Shown here: in pieces, positions 32,194-41,404 of the stretch
Layout of the letters: every line of letters starts with the position of its first letter
Numbering within the stretch: the stretch's first letter is position 1
NCBI GenBank assembly: GCA_020849275.1
Contig: JADLGO010000017.1
Location: 1 to 64,000, forward strand
Origin: Chthonomonadales bacterium
GTDB taxonomy: Bacteria; Armatimonadota; Chthonomonadetes; Chthonomonadales; CAJBBX01
DNA length: 64,000 bases
Direction of reading: 5' to 3'
Translations under genes and position numbers: made by a program
Notes under the pieces: generated by a model
What the model was told of the DNA's origin: nothing
The model's database searches: none
What the model saw: the letters and a program-made list of their open reading frames with translations, nothing else

Positions 32194-32637
32194 TCAGATC
32201 GCGGCCTGGGACCGGTGGAAGTGGACCATCCGCCACGCTCCGTCGAGCCGGGCGAACACGCGCGTCTCGTTGAAGGCGCGCCACACGGGCGCCCCCTCCC
32301 GCGCATAGGTCATCAGCCGCGTGTAGGCGGCGATCGCCGAATCACCGTACACCTGCACGCGCGGGGTGAGGATGTCGAACCGGACCAGGCCGGCGTAGGT
32401 GCCGCCTTCGCGCATGGCGCGCATCAGGTCAATGTGGAAGTCGAGCACGTCGATGCGGTAAGGCGCCACGTCGGTCTCGTAGCAGGAGATGTCCGGGACG
32501 CTCAGCGCGCGGTAGGTGTCGAGGTCGCCCTCGTGGATCGCGCGGAGCATGGTGTGGACGAGGCCGAGGAGCTCGCGCTGCTCGGCGTCGAGGCCGGCCG
32601 CGTCGCCCAGGTTGGCAAGCGTGAGATCGTCGTCCAT
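32194..32637 (-). CDS. NTF2-like / SnoaL-like domain protein
   Basis: A 147-residue cone-shaped alpha+beta domain: a leading helix (AEQRELLGLVHTMLRAIHEG), DLDTYRALSVPDISCYET, and later strands such as VQVYGDSAIAAYTRLM and 'NETRVFARLDGAWRMVHFHRS'. This is the pattern of the SnoaL/CaMKII-association-domain branch of NTF2-like proteins, with a hydrophobic pocket but varied functions. No catalytic residues can be assigned. It follows the TPR gene by 16 bases and is probably co-transcribed with it. Confidence 0.75.
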   Translation of the reverse strand: MDDDLTLANLGDAAGLDAEQRELLGLVHTMLRAIHEGDLDTYRALSVPDISCYETDVAPYRIDVLDFHIDLMRAMREGGTYAGLVRFDILTPRVQVYGDSAIAAYTRLMTYAREGAPVWRAFNETRVFARLDGAWRMVHFHRSQAAI

Positions 32638-32653
32638 GAGTCGTGCTCGCCGG

Positions 32654-33334
32654 CTACCCGGCGCCCGCGGACTGGCGCCGCAGGCGTTCCACGCCGCCCA
32701 CATCGAAGTCGCCCAGGCTGCCGGCACGACGATAGTGGGCGAGCGCCTTGCGCTCCGCGCCCACACGCACGTAGGCATCGCCAAGGACGTAATGGTGAGA
32801 GGGGTTCTCGGGCGCCAGGCTCACGGCCTGCTGCAGCGCGAAGACCGCTTCCTGGGCATAGCCGAGCCGCAGGTAGAGCAGGCCGAGTCGCAGGTTGTAG
32901 TAGTCGTCCGCCGAGAGGCACGCAGCCTCGCGCATGTGGTAGGCGGCTTCCTCCAGACGGTTCCCGCGGGCGTACAGGTCGCCCAGCCGAAAACGGTAGA
33001 AGCCGTTGCTCGGGTCCAGCGCGCAGGCCACCTCGAGTTCGTCGAGGGCGGTAGGCACCGCGCCCAGCGCGGCCAGCGTGTCGCCCAGGCGATAGCGGTA
33101 GTAGGCGTTCCCCGGGTTCAGCTCGACCGCGCGGCGATACGATTCGGCGGCCGACTGGAAGCTGCCCGCGCGCCGCAGGAGCTCGCCCTGGTTGAAGTGC
33201 GGCGCGGCCCGGCGCGGACTGGGTCCGCCCTTCGGCGCCGCGCGCTCCCGGCGCGAGCCGCCGGGCGGCCGCGTGCCCTTCCGGGCGGCGGAGGCGGCGC
33301 CTGGCGTGCCCTGGTTGTCGGTCGAGGAAGTCAC
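32654..33334 (-). CDS. Tetratricopeptide-repeat protein
   Basis: A 226-residue soluble protein. About residues 1-45 are a basic, Pro/Gly/Ser-rich tail. From about 46 there are four to five TPR units: FNQGELLRRAGSFQSAAESY, YRYRLGDTLAALGAVPTALDEL, FRLGDLYARGNRLEEAAYHM and YVLGDAYVRVGAERKALAHY, each with the small-small-aromatic-Pro spacing. TPRs mediate protein contacts. Translation seems to start at GTG 33334. A perfect -35/-10 promoter lies inside the 3' end of the upstream dtd gene, so it can be expressed apart from the rel-dtd group. Confidence 0.82.
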   Translation of the reverse strand: MTSSTDNQGTPGAASAARKGTRPPGGSRRERAAPKGGPSPRRAAPHFNQGELLRRAGSFQSAAESYRRAVELNPGNAYYRYRLGDTLAALGAVPTALDELEVACALDPSNGFYRFRLGDLYARGNRLEEAAYHMREAACLSADDYYNLRLGLLYLRLGYAQEAVFALQQAVSLAPENPSHHYVLGDAYVRVGAERKALAHYRRAGSLGDFDVGGVERLRRQSAGAG

Positions 33335-33394
33335 CTGCTCGCTACCTCGCTGCTCGTCGCCCGCCGGGCGCTTCGGCGCCGGCCTGGGCCTTCT

Positions 33395-33423
33395 ATTACA
33401 TCAGAAAGCCCGCCGGCTGTCAA
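33395..33423 (-). promoter_or_regulatory. Sigma-70 promoter of the TPR/NTF2-like genes
   Basis: Minus strand: perfect -35 TTGACA (33418-33423), 17-base spacer, -10 TGTAAT (33395-33400). The -35 and spacer lie within the final codons of dtd, whose stop is at 33401-33403. Transcription would start near 33388. Confidence 0.75.
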
Positions 33424-33850
33424 GGAGGAGGGTCACCGGTCCGTCGTTCACCAGGGCCACACGCATCATCGCGCCGAACGAGCCGCGCGCCACCGGCACG
33501 CCCGCGGCGGCTACCCGCTCGCACGCCGCCTCGTAGAGCTCGGTCGCCCGCGGCGGCGCGGCGGCGCCCGCGAAGCTTGGGCGCCGGCCCTTGCGAACGT
33601 CACCATAGAGCGTGAACTGCGACACGATGAGCGCCGCCCCGCCGCAGTCCAGCAGCGACCGGTTCATCTTTCCGTCGGCATCCGGGAAGACGCGCAGGTT
33701 CACGACCTTGTCGGCCACGTAGTCCGCGTCGCGCTGGGTGTCCTCGTCACCCACGCCCAGCAACACCAGCGCACCCGGCCCGATCGAGCCCACCATCTCC
33801 CCACCCACCGAGACGCTGGCCTCGGTCACGCGCTGCAGCACCGCCCGCAT
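33401..33850 (-). CDS. dtd: D-aminoacyl-tRNA deacylase
   Basis: A 149-residue DTD, which removes D-amino acids wrongly attached to tRNA. The two active-site signatures are visible: [17 protein letters not shown] (about residues 77-93, the S-Q-x-T motif) and [12 protein letters not shown] (the NxGPVT-type motif near the C-terminus, here NDGPVT, which sets chirality by its Gly-cisPro). The length is normal. AGGAGG precedes ATG 33850 by six bases. It follows rel by 21 bases; the rel-dtd order is common in bacteria. Confidence 0.95.
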   Translation of the reverse strand: MRAVLQRVTEASVSVGGEMVGSIGPGALVLLGVGDEDTQRDADYVADKVVNLRVFPDADGKMNRSLLDCGGAALIVSQFTLYGDVRKGRRPSFAGAAAPPRATELYEAACERVAAAGVPVARGSFGAMMRVALVNDGPVTLLLDSRRAF

Positions 33851-33871
33851 GCCTGCCTCCTCTCGGGCCGC

Positions 33872-36145
33872 CTACTTCTCACGCCCGCCCACCGCGCGAC
33901 TGACGTCCAGGATGTCCGGCAGCCGGCGGATCGCCGTGAAGAGACGGTTGAGGTGCGCCGCATCCTTCACCTCGACGCTGATGCCCAGCGTCGCCGTCCG
34001 GTCACGGTGCGTCTGCGTGCGAACCGCCGTGATGTTCGTCTTGAGCTCGCCGAACACGGTGCCAACGTCGGCCAGCAGGCCGGTGCGGTCGATCGTCTCG
34101 ATCAGCAGGTTCACGCTGTAGACCTGCGAGTCGCTGCCGGCATACTCCACCGCGATGAGCCGCTCGGGCTCGCTCTGGCGGTAGTGGAGCGCGTTCGGGC
34201 AGTCGACGCGGTGCAGCGCCATGCCGCGACCGCGCGTCACATAGCCCACCACGGCATCGCCGGGGACCGGCAGGCAGCAGCGAGCGCGGCGAAACAGCAC
34301 GTTGTCCACGCTGCCGGCCGTCACCTTCAGCGTGCTCTCGTCTGCACGGCCGCGGCCCACGACGATGCCCCTGGGCTCCGGCGCCTCCTCGGGCATCAGA
34401 CGGCTCACCACGGCGCCGACGGAGACCGTGCCATATCCGATGGCGGCCAGAAGCTCCGCCTCGCTCTGCACCTTGAACTGCGGGGCCACGGAGCGCAGGG
34501 CCTCGTCCTTGAGGAGCGCGTGCGGGTCCAGCCCGAGCCGCTTCGCCTCTCGCTGCAGCATCTCGCGGCCCTGCTGAACGTTCTCGTCGTGCAGGAGCCG
34601 CCGGAAGTAGCCGCGGATCTTGGCGCGCGCGTGCGCCGTCTTCACGAACGCGAGCCAGTCGCGGCTCGGGCTGGCGTTGGTGCGGGTGATGATCGTGGCC
34701 ACGTCGCCGTTGCGGAACTGGTAGGAGAGCGGCACCAGACGCCCGTTCACGCGCGCGCCGTCGGCGTGCTGGCCCACATCGGAGTGAATGCGATAGGCGA
34801 AGTCGATGGGCGTCGCTCCGGCGGGAAGGTCGATCACGTCGCCGCGTGGGGTGAACACGAACACCTGGTCGGCGAAGAGGTCCTCCGTGACGGATCGCAG
34901 GAAGTCGCTGGAATCGCCCGCATCGGCCTGCCAGTCGAAAAGCTGTTGGCGCAGCCAGGAGAGCTTGAGCTCGAACTGGTCGCTGGCCTTGCCGCCCTCG
35001 CCCTGCTCCTTGTACGCCCAGTGCGCCGCCACGCCGAACTCGGCCGTCCGGTGCATCTCCCATGTGCGGATCTGCACTTCGAGTGGCTTGTCGTGCGGTC
35101 CCATCACCTTCATGTGGAGCGACTGGTAGAGGTTGCTCTTGCTGCGCGCGATGTGGTCGCTGAACATTCCCGGCATCGGCGTCCACAGGCCGCTGATGAC
35201 GCCCAGCGCGTGGTAGCACTCCTGCCGCGTGTGGACGATCACGCGCAGCGCAACCAGGTCGTGGATCTCGCCGAAGTCCAGTTCCTGCTTGCGCATCTTC
35301 TGGTAGATGCTGTAGAGGTGCTTGGGCCGGCCCGTGATGTGCGCGTCGATGCCGTCCGCGGCCAGGCGCTCCTTCAGGATGGCGATGGCCTCGTCGACCT
35401 CGCCCTGGCGGTCGCCGCGGGTCTGCGCCACCTGGCTGGCAAGTCGCTCATAGGCCTCCGGCTCCAGGTACTTCAGTGAGAGGTCCTCGAGCTCCCACTT
35501 GAGCTGCCAGATGCCGAGCCGGTGCGCCAGCGGGGCGAAGATCTGCAGCGTCTCGAGGGCGACACGCTTCTGCTGGGTCTCGGACATTGCGCCGAGGGTT
35601 CGCATGTTGTGGAGGCGGTCGGCGAGCTTGATGATGATGACGCGCAGATCGCGCGCCATGGCGAGGAAGATGCGGCGCAGGTTGGCCGCCTTGCGGATCG
35701 TCTCCCGCTGCTTGTGTGTACGCTCCGGGTCGCCGGGCGAGGGCGGGTCGGCGTCGGCCCCCTGATCGTCCGCGAACACGTCGCGCCCCACCGTCTGCAG
35801 CTTGGTGACGCCGTCGACCAGGGCGGCGACCTCCGGGCCGAAGCGGAGGATCATCTCCTCCTGGGTCAACTCCGTGTCCTCCACCACGTCGTGGAGCAGG
35901 CCGGCCGCCAGCGTGGGCGGGTCCATCTCCAGGTCGGCCAGGATCCGCGCGACGGCGAGGGGGTGGGTGATGTAGGCCTCGCCGGACCGGCGCGTCTGGT
36001 CGCGATGCTTCTCGCGCGCAACCTCGAACGCGAGGCGGATCAGCTCCAGGTCCGCCTCCGGACGGTAGCGCGCGACAGCGGCCACGATCTCGCGATAGAC
36101 GCGATCAAGGTCTTCCGCGAGGTGTTGGCACTCATCGTCGTTCAT
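33872..36145 (-). CDS. rel: Bifunctional (p)ppGpp synthetase/hydrolase (Rel/SpoT)
   Basis: A 757-residue long RSH enzyme. The hydrolase HD domain includes RRSGEAYITHPLAVARIL and GLLHDVVEDTELT (about residues 45-190, HD and ED present), and KLADRLHNMRTL. The synthetase domain contains FGEIHDLVALRVIV and NLYQSLHMKVMGP with VQIRTWEMH. A TGS domain follows (VFTPRGDVIDLPAGATPIDF), then the helical/zinc-finger-like region (RARCCLPVPGDAVVGYVTRG) and a C-terminal ACT domain (SVNLLIETIDRTGLLADVG). Both catalytic parts look intact, so it should make and destroy the alarmone in response to starvation and stalled ribosomes. The ATG has no clear Shine-Dalgarno. Confidence 0.95.
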   Translation of the reverse strand: MNDDECQHLAEDLDRVYREIVAAVARYRPEADLELIRLAFEVAREKHRDQTRRSGEAYITHPLAVARILADLEMDPPTLAAGLLHDVVEDTELTQEEMILRFGPEVAALVDGVTKLQTVGRDVFADDQGADADPPSPGDPERTHKQRETIRKAANLRRIFLAMARDLRVIIIKLADRLHNMRTLGAMSETQQKRVALETLQIFAPLAHRLGIWQLKWELEDLSLKYLEPEAYERLASQVAQTRGDRQGEVDEAIAILKERLAADGIDAHITGRPKHLYSIYQKMRKQELDFGEIHDLVALRVIVHTRQECYHALGVISGLWTPMPGMFSDHIARSKSNLYQSLHMKVMGPHDKPLEVQIRTWEMHRTAEFGVAAHWAYKEQGEGGKASDQFELKLSWLRQQLFDWQADAGDSSDFLRSVTEDLFADQVFVFTPRGDVIDLPAGATPIDFAYRIHSDVGQHADGARVNGRLVPLSYQFRNGDVATIITRTNASPSRDWLAFVKTAHARAKIRGYFRRLLHDENVQQGREMLQREAKRLGLDPHALLKDEALRSVAPQFKVQSEAELLAAIGYGTVSVGAVVSRLMPEEAPEPRGIVVGRGRADESTLKVTAGSVDNVLFRRARCCLPVPGDAVVGYVTRGRGMALHRVDCPNALHYRQSEPERLIAVEYAGSDSQVYSVNLLIETIDRTGLLADVGTVFGELKTNITAVRTQTHRDRTATLGISVEVKDAAHLNRLFTAIRRLPDILDVSRAVGGREK

Positions 36146-36189
36146 CGATTGGCCCAGACTCCGTGCGCCACTCCGCCGGCGAGGCCGGG

Positions 36190-37935
36190 TCAGGGCTCGG
36201 CCGGACGCGGTGCGTCGCGCAGCAGCAACTGCACGCTCGTACGTCCATTGTACGCGTTACTTTGAGGCGAGTAGCAGAGGTCCACGCTCATCCCGGCGCG
36301 CAGGGAGCGGTCCAGTTCCGCGCCGCCCCACCGGATCGCGTCGAGCGCGCGGCCGGAGGCGTCCTGTACCCGGAGCTTCAGGTGCGTCTGATCGCGGCCG
36401 ATGCGCCGGCACTCCTGCACGCGCAGGCCGCGCGACACGAGCACGGGTTCCTCGTTGCGATGGCCCCAGGGCTCGAAGCGCTGAAGCTCCTCGGCGAGCG
36501 CCTCCGTCACCTGCGCCGCGTCCACCTCGGCATCGCACGTCACGGTGGGCACGAAGTCCTCCGCGGTCAGCCGCTGGGCGGCCCTGGCGTTCATCGCATC
36601 GGCGAACTCCGCCACCCGCGAGCGCCGGATGCCGAAGCCGGCCGCGTGCGAGTGACCCCCGAACTCGGTGAGCAGGCCGCCACATTCGCTGATGGCATCG
36701 TACAGATCGAACGGCCGAATGCTCCGCGCAGACCCACGGCCCTCCTCGGCGCCCTCCTCCAGGGCGATCACGATGGCGGGCCGGCAGCAGCGGTCCACGA
36801 GCCGGTTGGCCACGATGCCGATCACTCCGGCGTGCCAGGAGGAGCCGACCACGACGATGCACCCGCGGCCTGCCTCGCACTGGCGGTCAGCGTCGGCGGC
36901 TGCCTCGCTCAGGATGTAGTTCTCCTCCTCGCGCCGCTGCCCGTTCGCCTCCTCCAGGGCAGCCGCCAGCCGCGAGGCCTCGCCCGGCTCGCGGGTCAGC
37001 AGCAGGGCCAGGGCCGTCCGCGCGTCGTGCAGACGGCCGACGGCGTTGATGCGCGGGCCGAGCTGGAAGCCGACGGCGTGCGCCGAGAGCGCCCTGTCGA
37101 GCCGGACGCCCGCGCTCGCCATCAGCGCGCGCAGGCCCGGCTTGCGCGTGTCGCGCAGCGCCTCCAGCCCGTGCTTCACGATCACACGGTTCTCGCCAAG
37201 GAGCGCCATGACGTCGGTGATCGTGCCGATGGCGGCCAGGTCGCCAAAGGCGCGACGGTAGCCCTCGAGCGGCATGCCCAGGTCGCGCACGAGGGCCTCG
37301 CCCACGCGATAGGCGACGCCGACGCCGGCCAGGCCGGCGAAGGGATAGCGCGAGTTAGCGCGCCGCGGGTTCACAACGGCCACGGCTCGGGGAAGCCGCG
37401 GACCGGGCTCGTGATGGTCGGTCACGATCACGTCGATGCCGGCCTCGCGCGCCTCCTCCACCTCGTCGTAGCGCTGCACGCCGCAGTCCGTGGTGAGGAT
37501 GAGCGCGGCCCCCTCGGAGCGCGCGTGCGCCACGAACTTGCTGCGCAGGTCGTAGCCGTCGCGGCGGCGATGGGGCACGTGCGCGCGCACGTCGGCTCCC
37601 AGCTTCTCCAGCAGGCGGGCCCAGAGCGCTGTGGAGGTCACGCCGTCGCCGTCGTAGTCGCCGTGCACGTAGATGCGCTCGCGCCGCTCAAGCGCCAGGC
37701 GCAGCCGCCCAACGGCCGTCGCGGCGTCCGGCAGGAGCAGCGGGTCGGCGAGCTGCTCGAAGCCCGGGTTCAGGAAGGCCTGCGCCTGCTCGGGGCTCTC
37801 GATGCCCCGGTTCGCCAGCAAGAGGGCGGCCAGCCGCGAGCAGCCGAGCGCCTCGCGCAGGCGCGCGGCGGTGGCTTCGGGCGCGGCCGAAGCCACCATC
37901 CACCTCCGGTTCGGGTAGACCGAGATCAGGCCCAC
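36190..37935 (-). CDS. recJ: Single-stranded-DNA-specific exonuclease RecJ
   Basis: A 581-residue 5'-3' ssDNA exonuclease used in recombination and repair. DHH-family motifs in order: YVHGDYDGDGVTSTALW (motif I, three Asp), ALILTTDCGV (motif II), VIVTDHHEPG (DHH motif III), VGVAYRVGEALV, then LGPRINAVGRL, and DHHA1 GGHSHAAGFGI, with a C-terminal OB-like domain. The start GTG 37935 has GAGGAG seven bases upstream and gives the usual YPNRRW opening; an in-frame frame runs far upstream through the LapA-like gene antisense-free region but has no site. It follows the LapA-like gene by 17 bases. Confidence 0.93.
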   Translation of the reverse strand: MGLISVYPNRRWMVASAAPEATAARLREALGCSRLAALLLANRGIESPEQAQAFLNPGFEQLADPLLLPDAATAVGRLRLALERRERIYVHGDYDGDGVTSTALWARLLEKLGADVRAHVPHRRRDGYDLRSKFVAHARSEGAALILTTDCGVQRYDEVEEAREAGIDVIVTDHHEPGPRLPRAVAVVNPRRANSRYPFAGLAGVGVAYRVGEALVRDLGMPLEGYRRAFGDLAAIGTITDVMALLGENRVIVKHGLEALRDTRKPGLRALMASAGVRLDRALSAHAVGFQLGPRINAVGRLHDARTALALLLTREPGEASRLAAALEEANGQRREEENYILSEAAADADRQCEAGRGCIVVVGSSWHAGVIGIVANRLVDRCCRPAIVIALEEGAEEGRGSARSIRPFDLYDAISECGGLLTEFGGHSHAAGFGIRRSRVAEFADAMNARAAQRLTAEDFVPTVTCDAEVDAAQVTEALAEELQRFEPWGHRNEEPVLVSRGLRVQECRRIGRDQTHLKLRVQDASGRALDAIRWGGAELDRSLRAGMSVDLCYSPQSNAYNGRTSVQLLLRDAPRPAEP

Positions 37936-37952
37936 GGGGCGCTCCTCGGGCG

Positions 37953-38201
37953 TCAGTCCTCTTGCGCGCGGCGCCTGCGGCGGCCGCGCATGGACGAGCC
38001 GATCCAGCCGCTGGCCGCCCCCAGCACATACGCGGTCACGATGACCACGAAGAGCGGCGCGCGGCCGAAGGGCCACACGTACAGGGTAGCCCGGTTCAGC
38101 GCGCAGAAGACGATCAGGGCCGCGACGAGCACGGCGAGGGCCACGGTCCGCCAGGACATACCGCGCCGTAGCACGGTGGTGGTTGTTGGTGTCGCGTTCA
38201 T
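37953..38201 (-). CDS. LapA-domain (DUF1049) small membrane protein
   Basis: An 82-residue protein with two membrane segments: about residues 17-35 (WRTVALAVLVAALIVFCALN) and 46-64 (PLFVVIVTAYVLGAASGWIG), then a very basic tail (RGRRRRRAQED). The 'CALNRATLYVWPFG' turn between the helices is the LapA/YciS pattern, where an Asn follows helix 1. LapA proteins take part in control of LPS assembly in Proteobacteria; here the role is inferred. The start could be GTG 38204 or ATG 38201, both after GGAGG. Co-directional with and close to recJ. Confidence 0.75.
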   Translation of the reverse strand: MNATPTTTTVLRRGMSWRTVALAVLVAALIVFCALNRATLYVWPFGRAPLFVVIVTAYVLGAASGWIGSSMRGRRRRRAQED

Positions 38202-38327
38202 CACGGATCTGCCTCCACCCGGCAGCGGCTGCCGGCGGTCGGGGAAGAAAGAGCCTGCGAAGCACGCGCTCGCGTGGCTCCACAGGCTCCCGGCCCCGCC
38301 GCCCCGCGCAGCCGGTCGGCTTGCCGT

Positions 38328-40796
38328 CTACATGCGGCGCTTGCGCTTCTTGGACCTGGCGCGCTGCCCGGAGTCGTCCCCGCCGTTGGACACCGCCGGC
38401 TTGGGTGCCGGGGCCGGCGCCGTGGCCGGGCCGCTCGCCGGGGCGACGCCGGCCGCCTGCGGAGCGGGCCGCGGCCTCGGCGCCGGCTGGGCCGGACGCT
38501 GCGCTGAGCGAGGCGCGGCGCCGCCTGTCCCGGTCGTCACCGTGTCGCGGTCACCCGCGAGGCGCTTCCACAGCACCAGCAGCGGGCTGGCGTTGAAGAT
38601 CGACGAGTAGGTGCCGCTAACCACACCGAACAGCAGCGCGGTCACGAAGACGCGAAGCGTCGGGCCGCCGAACACCAGCAGCGACACGAGGGTCAGGGCC
38701 ACGGTCACCGAGGTGTTGATCGAGCGCGCGAACGTCTGCTCGATGCTGCGGTCGGTCACCTCCGCGAAGGTCTCGCCCCGCGCGCGGTGACGCAGGTTCT
38801 CGCGGATCCGGTCGAAGATGACGATGGTGTCGTGGGTCGAGAAGCCGATCACCGTCAGGAGCGCGGTGATGAACAGGCTGTCGATCTCCCAGTGCAGGAA
38901 GTAGCCCAGGATGGCGAAGACGCCCAGCAGCCCGATGACGTCGTGTAGGGTGGCCGCGATCGCGCAGACGCCGAACTTCAGGCCCTCCATCACGCCGCCG
39001 AGCGCGAAGCGGATCGCCAGGTAGGCCACGATGAGGATGGACGCGAACAGCACGGCCTTGACAGCGTTCGAAGTGAGCTCACGGCTGATGTTGCCGCTCA
39101 CGACCGACGTCGACTCGATGCGCCCGCCCATGTCGGTCAGGGCTTTGACCGCGCGGGTCTGCTCGCCCGGGTCGAGGAGCCGCGTCGTCACGTAGGCACG
39201 GTTGCCCTCCGCCAGCACGATGCGCGGATCGTCGAAGCCGACGGACGCCAGCGCCTGCCGGACGGTGGGGATGCTCGGCTCCTGCGGGAACTGCGCGCTG
39301 ATCTCCGTGCCTCCGGTGAACTCGATGCTCGGCTTGAGGCCGCCCATCGCCAGGAAAACGACTCCTGGCACGATCACGGCGATCGAGATGCCGAACCACA
39401 TCATCATGTGGCGCGTCACGTTGAGCTTGGGGTGGGCGCCCATCCCCGGATGGTAGAGGCTCTCGCGGTCGCCGAGCTTGGTGGAGGAGAGCATCAGCAG
39501 AAAGGTTCGCGAGCAGGTGATGGCCGTGAACATCGACACGATGACGCCGACGGCCAGCGTGAGAGCGAAGCCGCGCACGGGGCCCGTGCCGAAGTGGTAG
39601 AGGATGGCGCACGTGATGAGCGTGCACATGTTCGAGTCGAAGATGGCGGTGAACGCGCGCCGGAACCCGGCCTCGATGGCCGCGCGCAGCGACTTGCCCG
39701 CGTGGCGCTCCTCTTTCAGCCGTTCAAAGATCAGCACGTTGGCGTCCACCGCCATGCCGATCGAAAGGATGAAGCCGGCGATGCCGGGCACCGTCAGCGT
39801 GACCCCGGGCAAGCCCAGCCAGCCAAAGGCGCCCTTGAAGATGGCCAGCGTGAAGAGCGTGTAGAGGATGAGGGCGAGGTCGGCGAGTGCGCCGGGCAGA
39901 CGATAGTAGCCCAGCATGAAGATCGCCACGGCCACCAGGCCGATGATTCCCGCGATCAACGCACTGTGCACGGCCTGCTGGCCCAGCGTGGCCTCCACCG
40001 TCTGCTGCTGCTCGACCTTCAGCGGCACCGGCAGGGCGCCCGCGTTGAGCTGGCCGGCCAGCGCCCTCGCCTGGTCCGGAGAGAAGCGCCCGCGAATGAT
40101 GCCGACACCGGGGATCACGTCCTCGATGTTCGGCGCCGAGATGAGCTTCTTGTCCAGAAAGATGGCGAGCGGCTTGTTCAGGTGGGAGCGGGTGAACTGC
40201 TCAAAGACGCGCTTCGCCGGCCCCTTGAACTCGAAGTGGATCACCGTCCCCTCGGAGGGGGTCAGCTCGGCGCGCGCGTTGGGCTCCAGCTCGGCGCCGG
40301 TGAGGACCGGCGGCTTGCTGAACACGCGCGCCTCCAACTCCTCCGGCGTCACCGGCTCGCCGTTGCTGCCGATGATCTGCTCGAAGCCGGTCGGCTTGCC
40401 GTTGACCGTCTCCTCCTGGCTACGCCAGTCGCGCTCGAGCTCCGGCACGTAGCGGAACTCCAGACGCGCCGTCGTCTGGATCGACTTGAGCGCCTCCTTT
40501 TCGTCGCGCACGCCCGGTAGCTCGACGACGATCTGGTCCTGGTTGGGCTTGGTGTAGATCACCGGCTCGGCGACGCCCAGGGCGTCAACGCGCTTACGGA
40601 TGATGCCCGCGACTGTCTCGAGGTTCTGCTGCGTCCACTTGCCCGAGCTGAGCTGCTCCTTCTGCGCCCGGAGCACGACGCGCATCCCGCCCTGGATGTC
40701 GAGGCCGAGGCGGACTGGCTTCGTGACGATCACGTAGATGGCCCCGATCGTGAGCAGCACGATGAGCCAGAACAGCCGCGTGTGAATGTTCTTCAA
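38328..40796 (-). CDS. secDF: Fused SecD-SecF protein-export membrane protein
   Basis: An 822-residue fusion of SecD and SecF, which uses the proton gradient to pull proteins out of the SecYEG channel. The SecD half has VRLGLDIQGGMRVVLRAQ, the P1 periplasmic domain (about 60-290), LAGQLNAGALPVPL and the helices ending in PGIAGFILSIGMAVDANVLI (D519-like Asp in the VDAN box). The SecF half starts near residue 455 with SIEFTGGTEISAQF and contains GFSTHDTIVIFDRIREN. The last ~90 residues are a Pro/Ala-rich and basic tail. The start is TTG 40796, fixed by the KNIHTRLFW opening; GGAAGGA lies nine bases upstream. It has a TTTACA-17-TATAAT promoter. Confidence 0.93.
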   Translation of the reverse strand: MKNIHTRLFWLIVLLTIGAIYVIVTKPVRLGLDIQGGMRVVLRAQKEQLSSGKWTQQNLETVAGIIRKRVDALGVAEPVIYTKPNQDQIVVELPGVRDEKEALKSIQTTARLEFRYVPELERDWRSQEETVNGKPTGFEQIIGSNGEPVTPEELEARVFSKPPVLTGAELEPNARAELTPSEGTVIHFEFKGPAKRVFEQFTRSHLNKPLAIFLDKKLISAPNIEDVIPGVGIIRGRFSPDQARALAGQLNAGALPVPLKVEQQQTVEATLGQQAVHSALIAGIIGLVAVAIFMLGYYRLPGALADLALILYTLFTLAIFKGAFGWLGLPGVTLTVPGIAGFILSIGMAVDANVLIFERLKEERHAGKSLRAAIEAGFRRAFTAIFDSNMCTLITCAILYHFGTGPVRGFALTLAVGVIVSMFTAITCSRTFLLMLSSTKLGDRESLYHPGMGAHPKLNVTRHMMMWFGISIAVIVPGVVFLAMGGLKPSIEFTGGTEISAQFPQEPSIPTVRQALASVGFDDPRIVLAEGNRAYVTTRLLDPGEQTRAVKALTDMGGRIESTSVVSGNISRELTSNAVKAVLFASILIVAYLAIRFALGGVMEGLKFGVCAIAATLHDVIGLLGVFAILGYFLHWEIDSLFITALLTVIGFSTHDTIVIFDRIRENLRHRARGETFAEVTDRSIEQTFARSINTSVTVALTLVSLLVFGGPTLRVFVTALLFGVVSGTYSSIFNASPLLVLWKRLAGDRDTVTTGTGGAAPRSAQRPAQPAPRPRPAPQAAGVAPASGPATAPAPAPKPAVSNGGDDSGQRARSKKRKRRM

Positions 40797-40930
40797 CCTA
40801 GAATGTCCTTCCGTAGGGCCTGCTTCCGAGGAGGGAGTGCGAGCGGGCGGCGCGGCGCGATCCGCGGCCCAAGGCGAGCAGCCCCGCGAAAAACTGGCGT
40901 GCCGGCGCGTGGCCGAGCCGAGAACGAGTC

Positions 40931-40959
40931 ATTATAGCCGATGCGCCGCGCGGTGTAAA
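40931..40959 (-). promoter_or_regulatory. secDF: Sigma-70 promoter of secDF
   Basis: Minus strand: -35 TTTACA (40954-40959), 17-base spacer, perfect -10 TATAAT (40931-40936). Transcription would start near 40924, giving a 5' leader of about 128 bases. On the plus strand only a poor TATAAC at 41042-41047 is seen for clpS. Confidence 0.85.
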
Positions 40960-41096
40960 TCGCGCCTCCGCGCGGGGGCACGTGTCGCCCCTACCCGGCG
41001 ACGCCATGCGGCAGCGGGAGGAGTTGGGCCGCTCGCCTGCGTATAACCCCACGGCGGAGGCGCCCGCGCGCCTCAGAACCTGCGGACGGCCCGATC

Positions 41097-41378
41097 ATGT
41101 CTATCCAGCTTCTGCCCGACATCCATCAGCGCGACGCCGAGACCGGCAACGGCGAGTCCATCGTGATCGTCTACAACAACGACCACAACACGTACGAGGA
41201 GGTGATCGGCGTCCTTCAGAGGGCCACCTGCTGCTCCTTCGAGGAGGCGTGGATGGAGGCCTGGGAGATCGACCACCTGGGCAAGTCGATCGTCCACCAC
41301 GGCGCCGAGGAGGAGTGCGAGCGCGCGGCCGGCATCATCCGGACCATCGGCATCTACGTCGAGGTCCGCGACCTGTAG
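41097..41378 (+). CDS. clpS: ATP-dependent Clp protease adaptor ClpS
   Basis: A 93-residue ClpS, the adaptor that delivers N-end-rule substrates to ClpAP/ClpCP. After a ~20-residue flexible arm comes ESIVIVYNNDHNTYEEVIGV (about 20-39; the 'YNDd.nt...V' box), then CSFEEAWMEAWEIDHLGKSI (helix with the 'A....H..G.a' pattern) and EEECERAAGIIRTIGIYVEV. The start at ATG 41097 has no strong ribosome site. No clp ATPase gene is adjacent. It is divergent from secDF and convergent with the glycosidase-like gene. Confidence 0.85.
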   Translation: MSIQLLPDIHQRDAETGNGESIVIVYNNDHNTYEEVIGVLQRATCCSFEEAWMEAWEIDHLGKSIVHHGAEEECERAAGIIRTIGIYVEVRDL

Positions 41379-41404
41379 GGCGCGCGCCTCCCGCGACCGC
41401 CCCC

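Noticed and set aside
41042-41047. TATAAC as a -10 box for clpS
   Set aside because: No -35 element at 16-18 bases; kept only as a remark under the secDF promoter.
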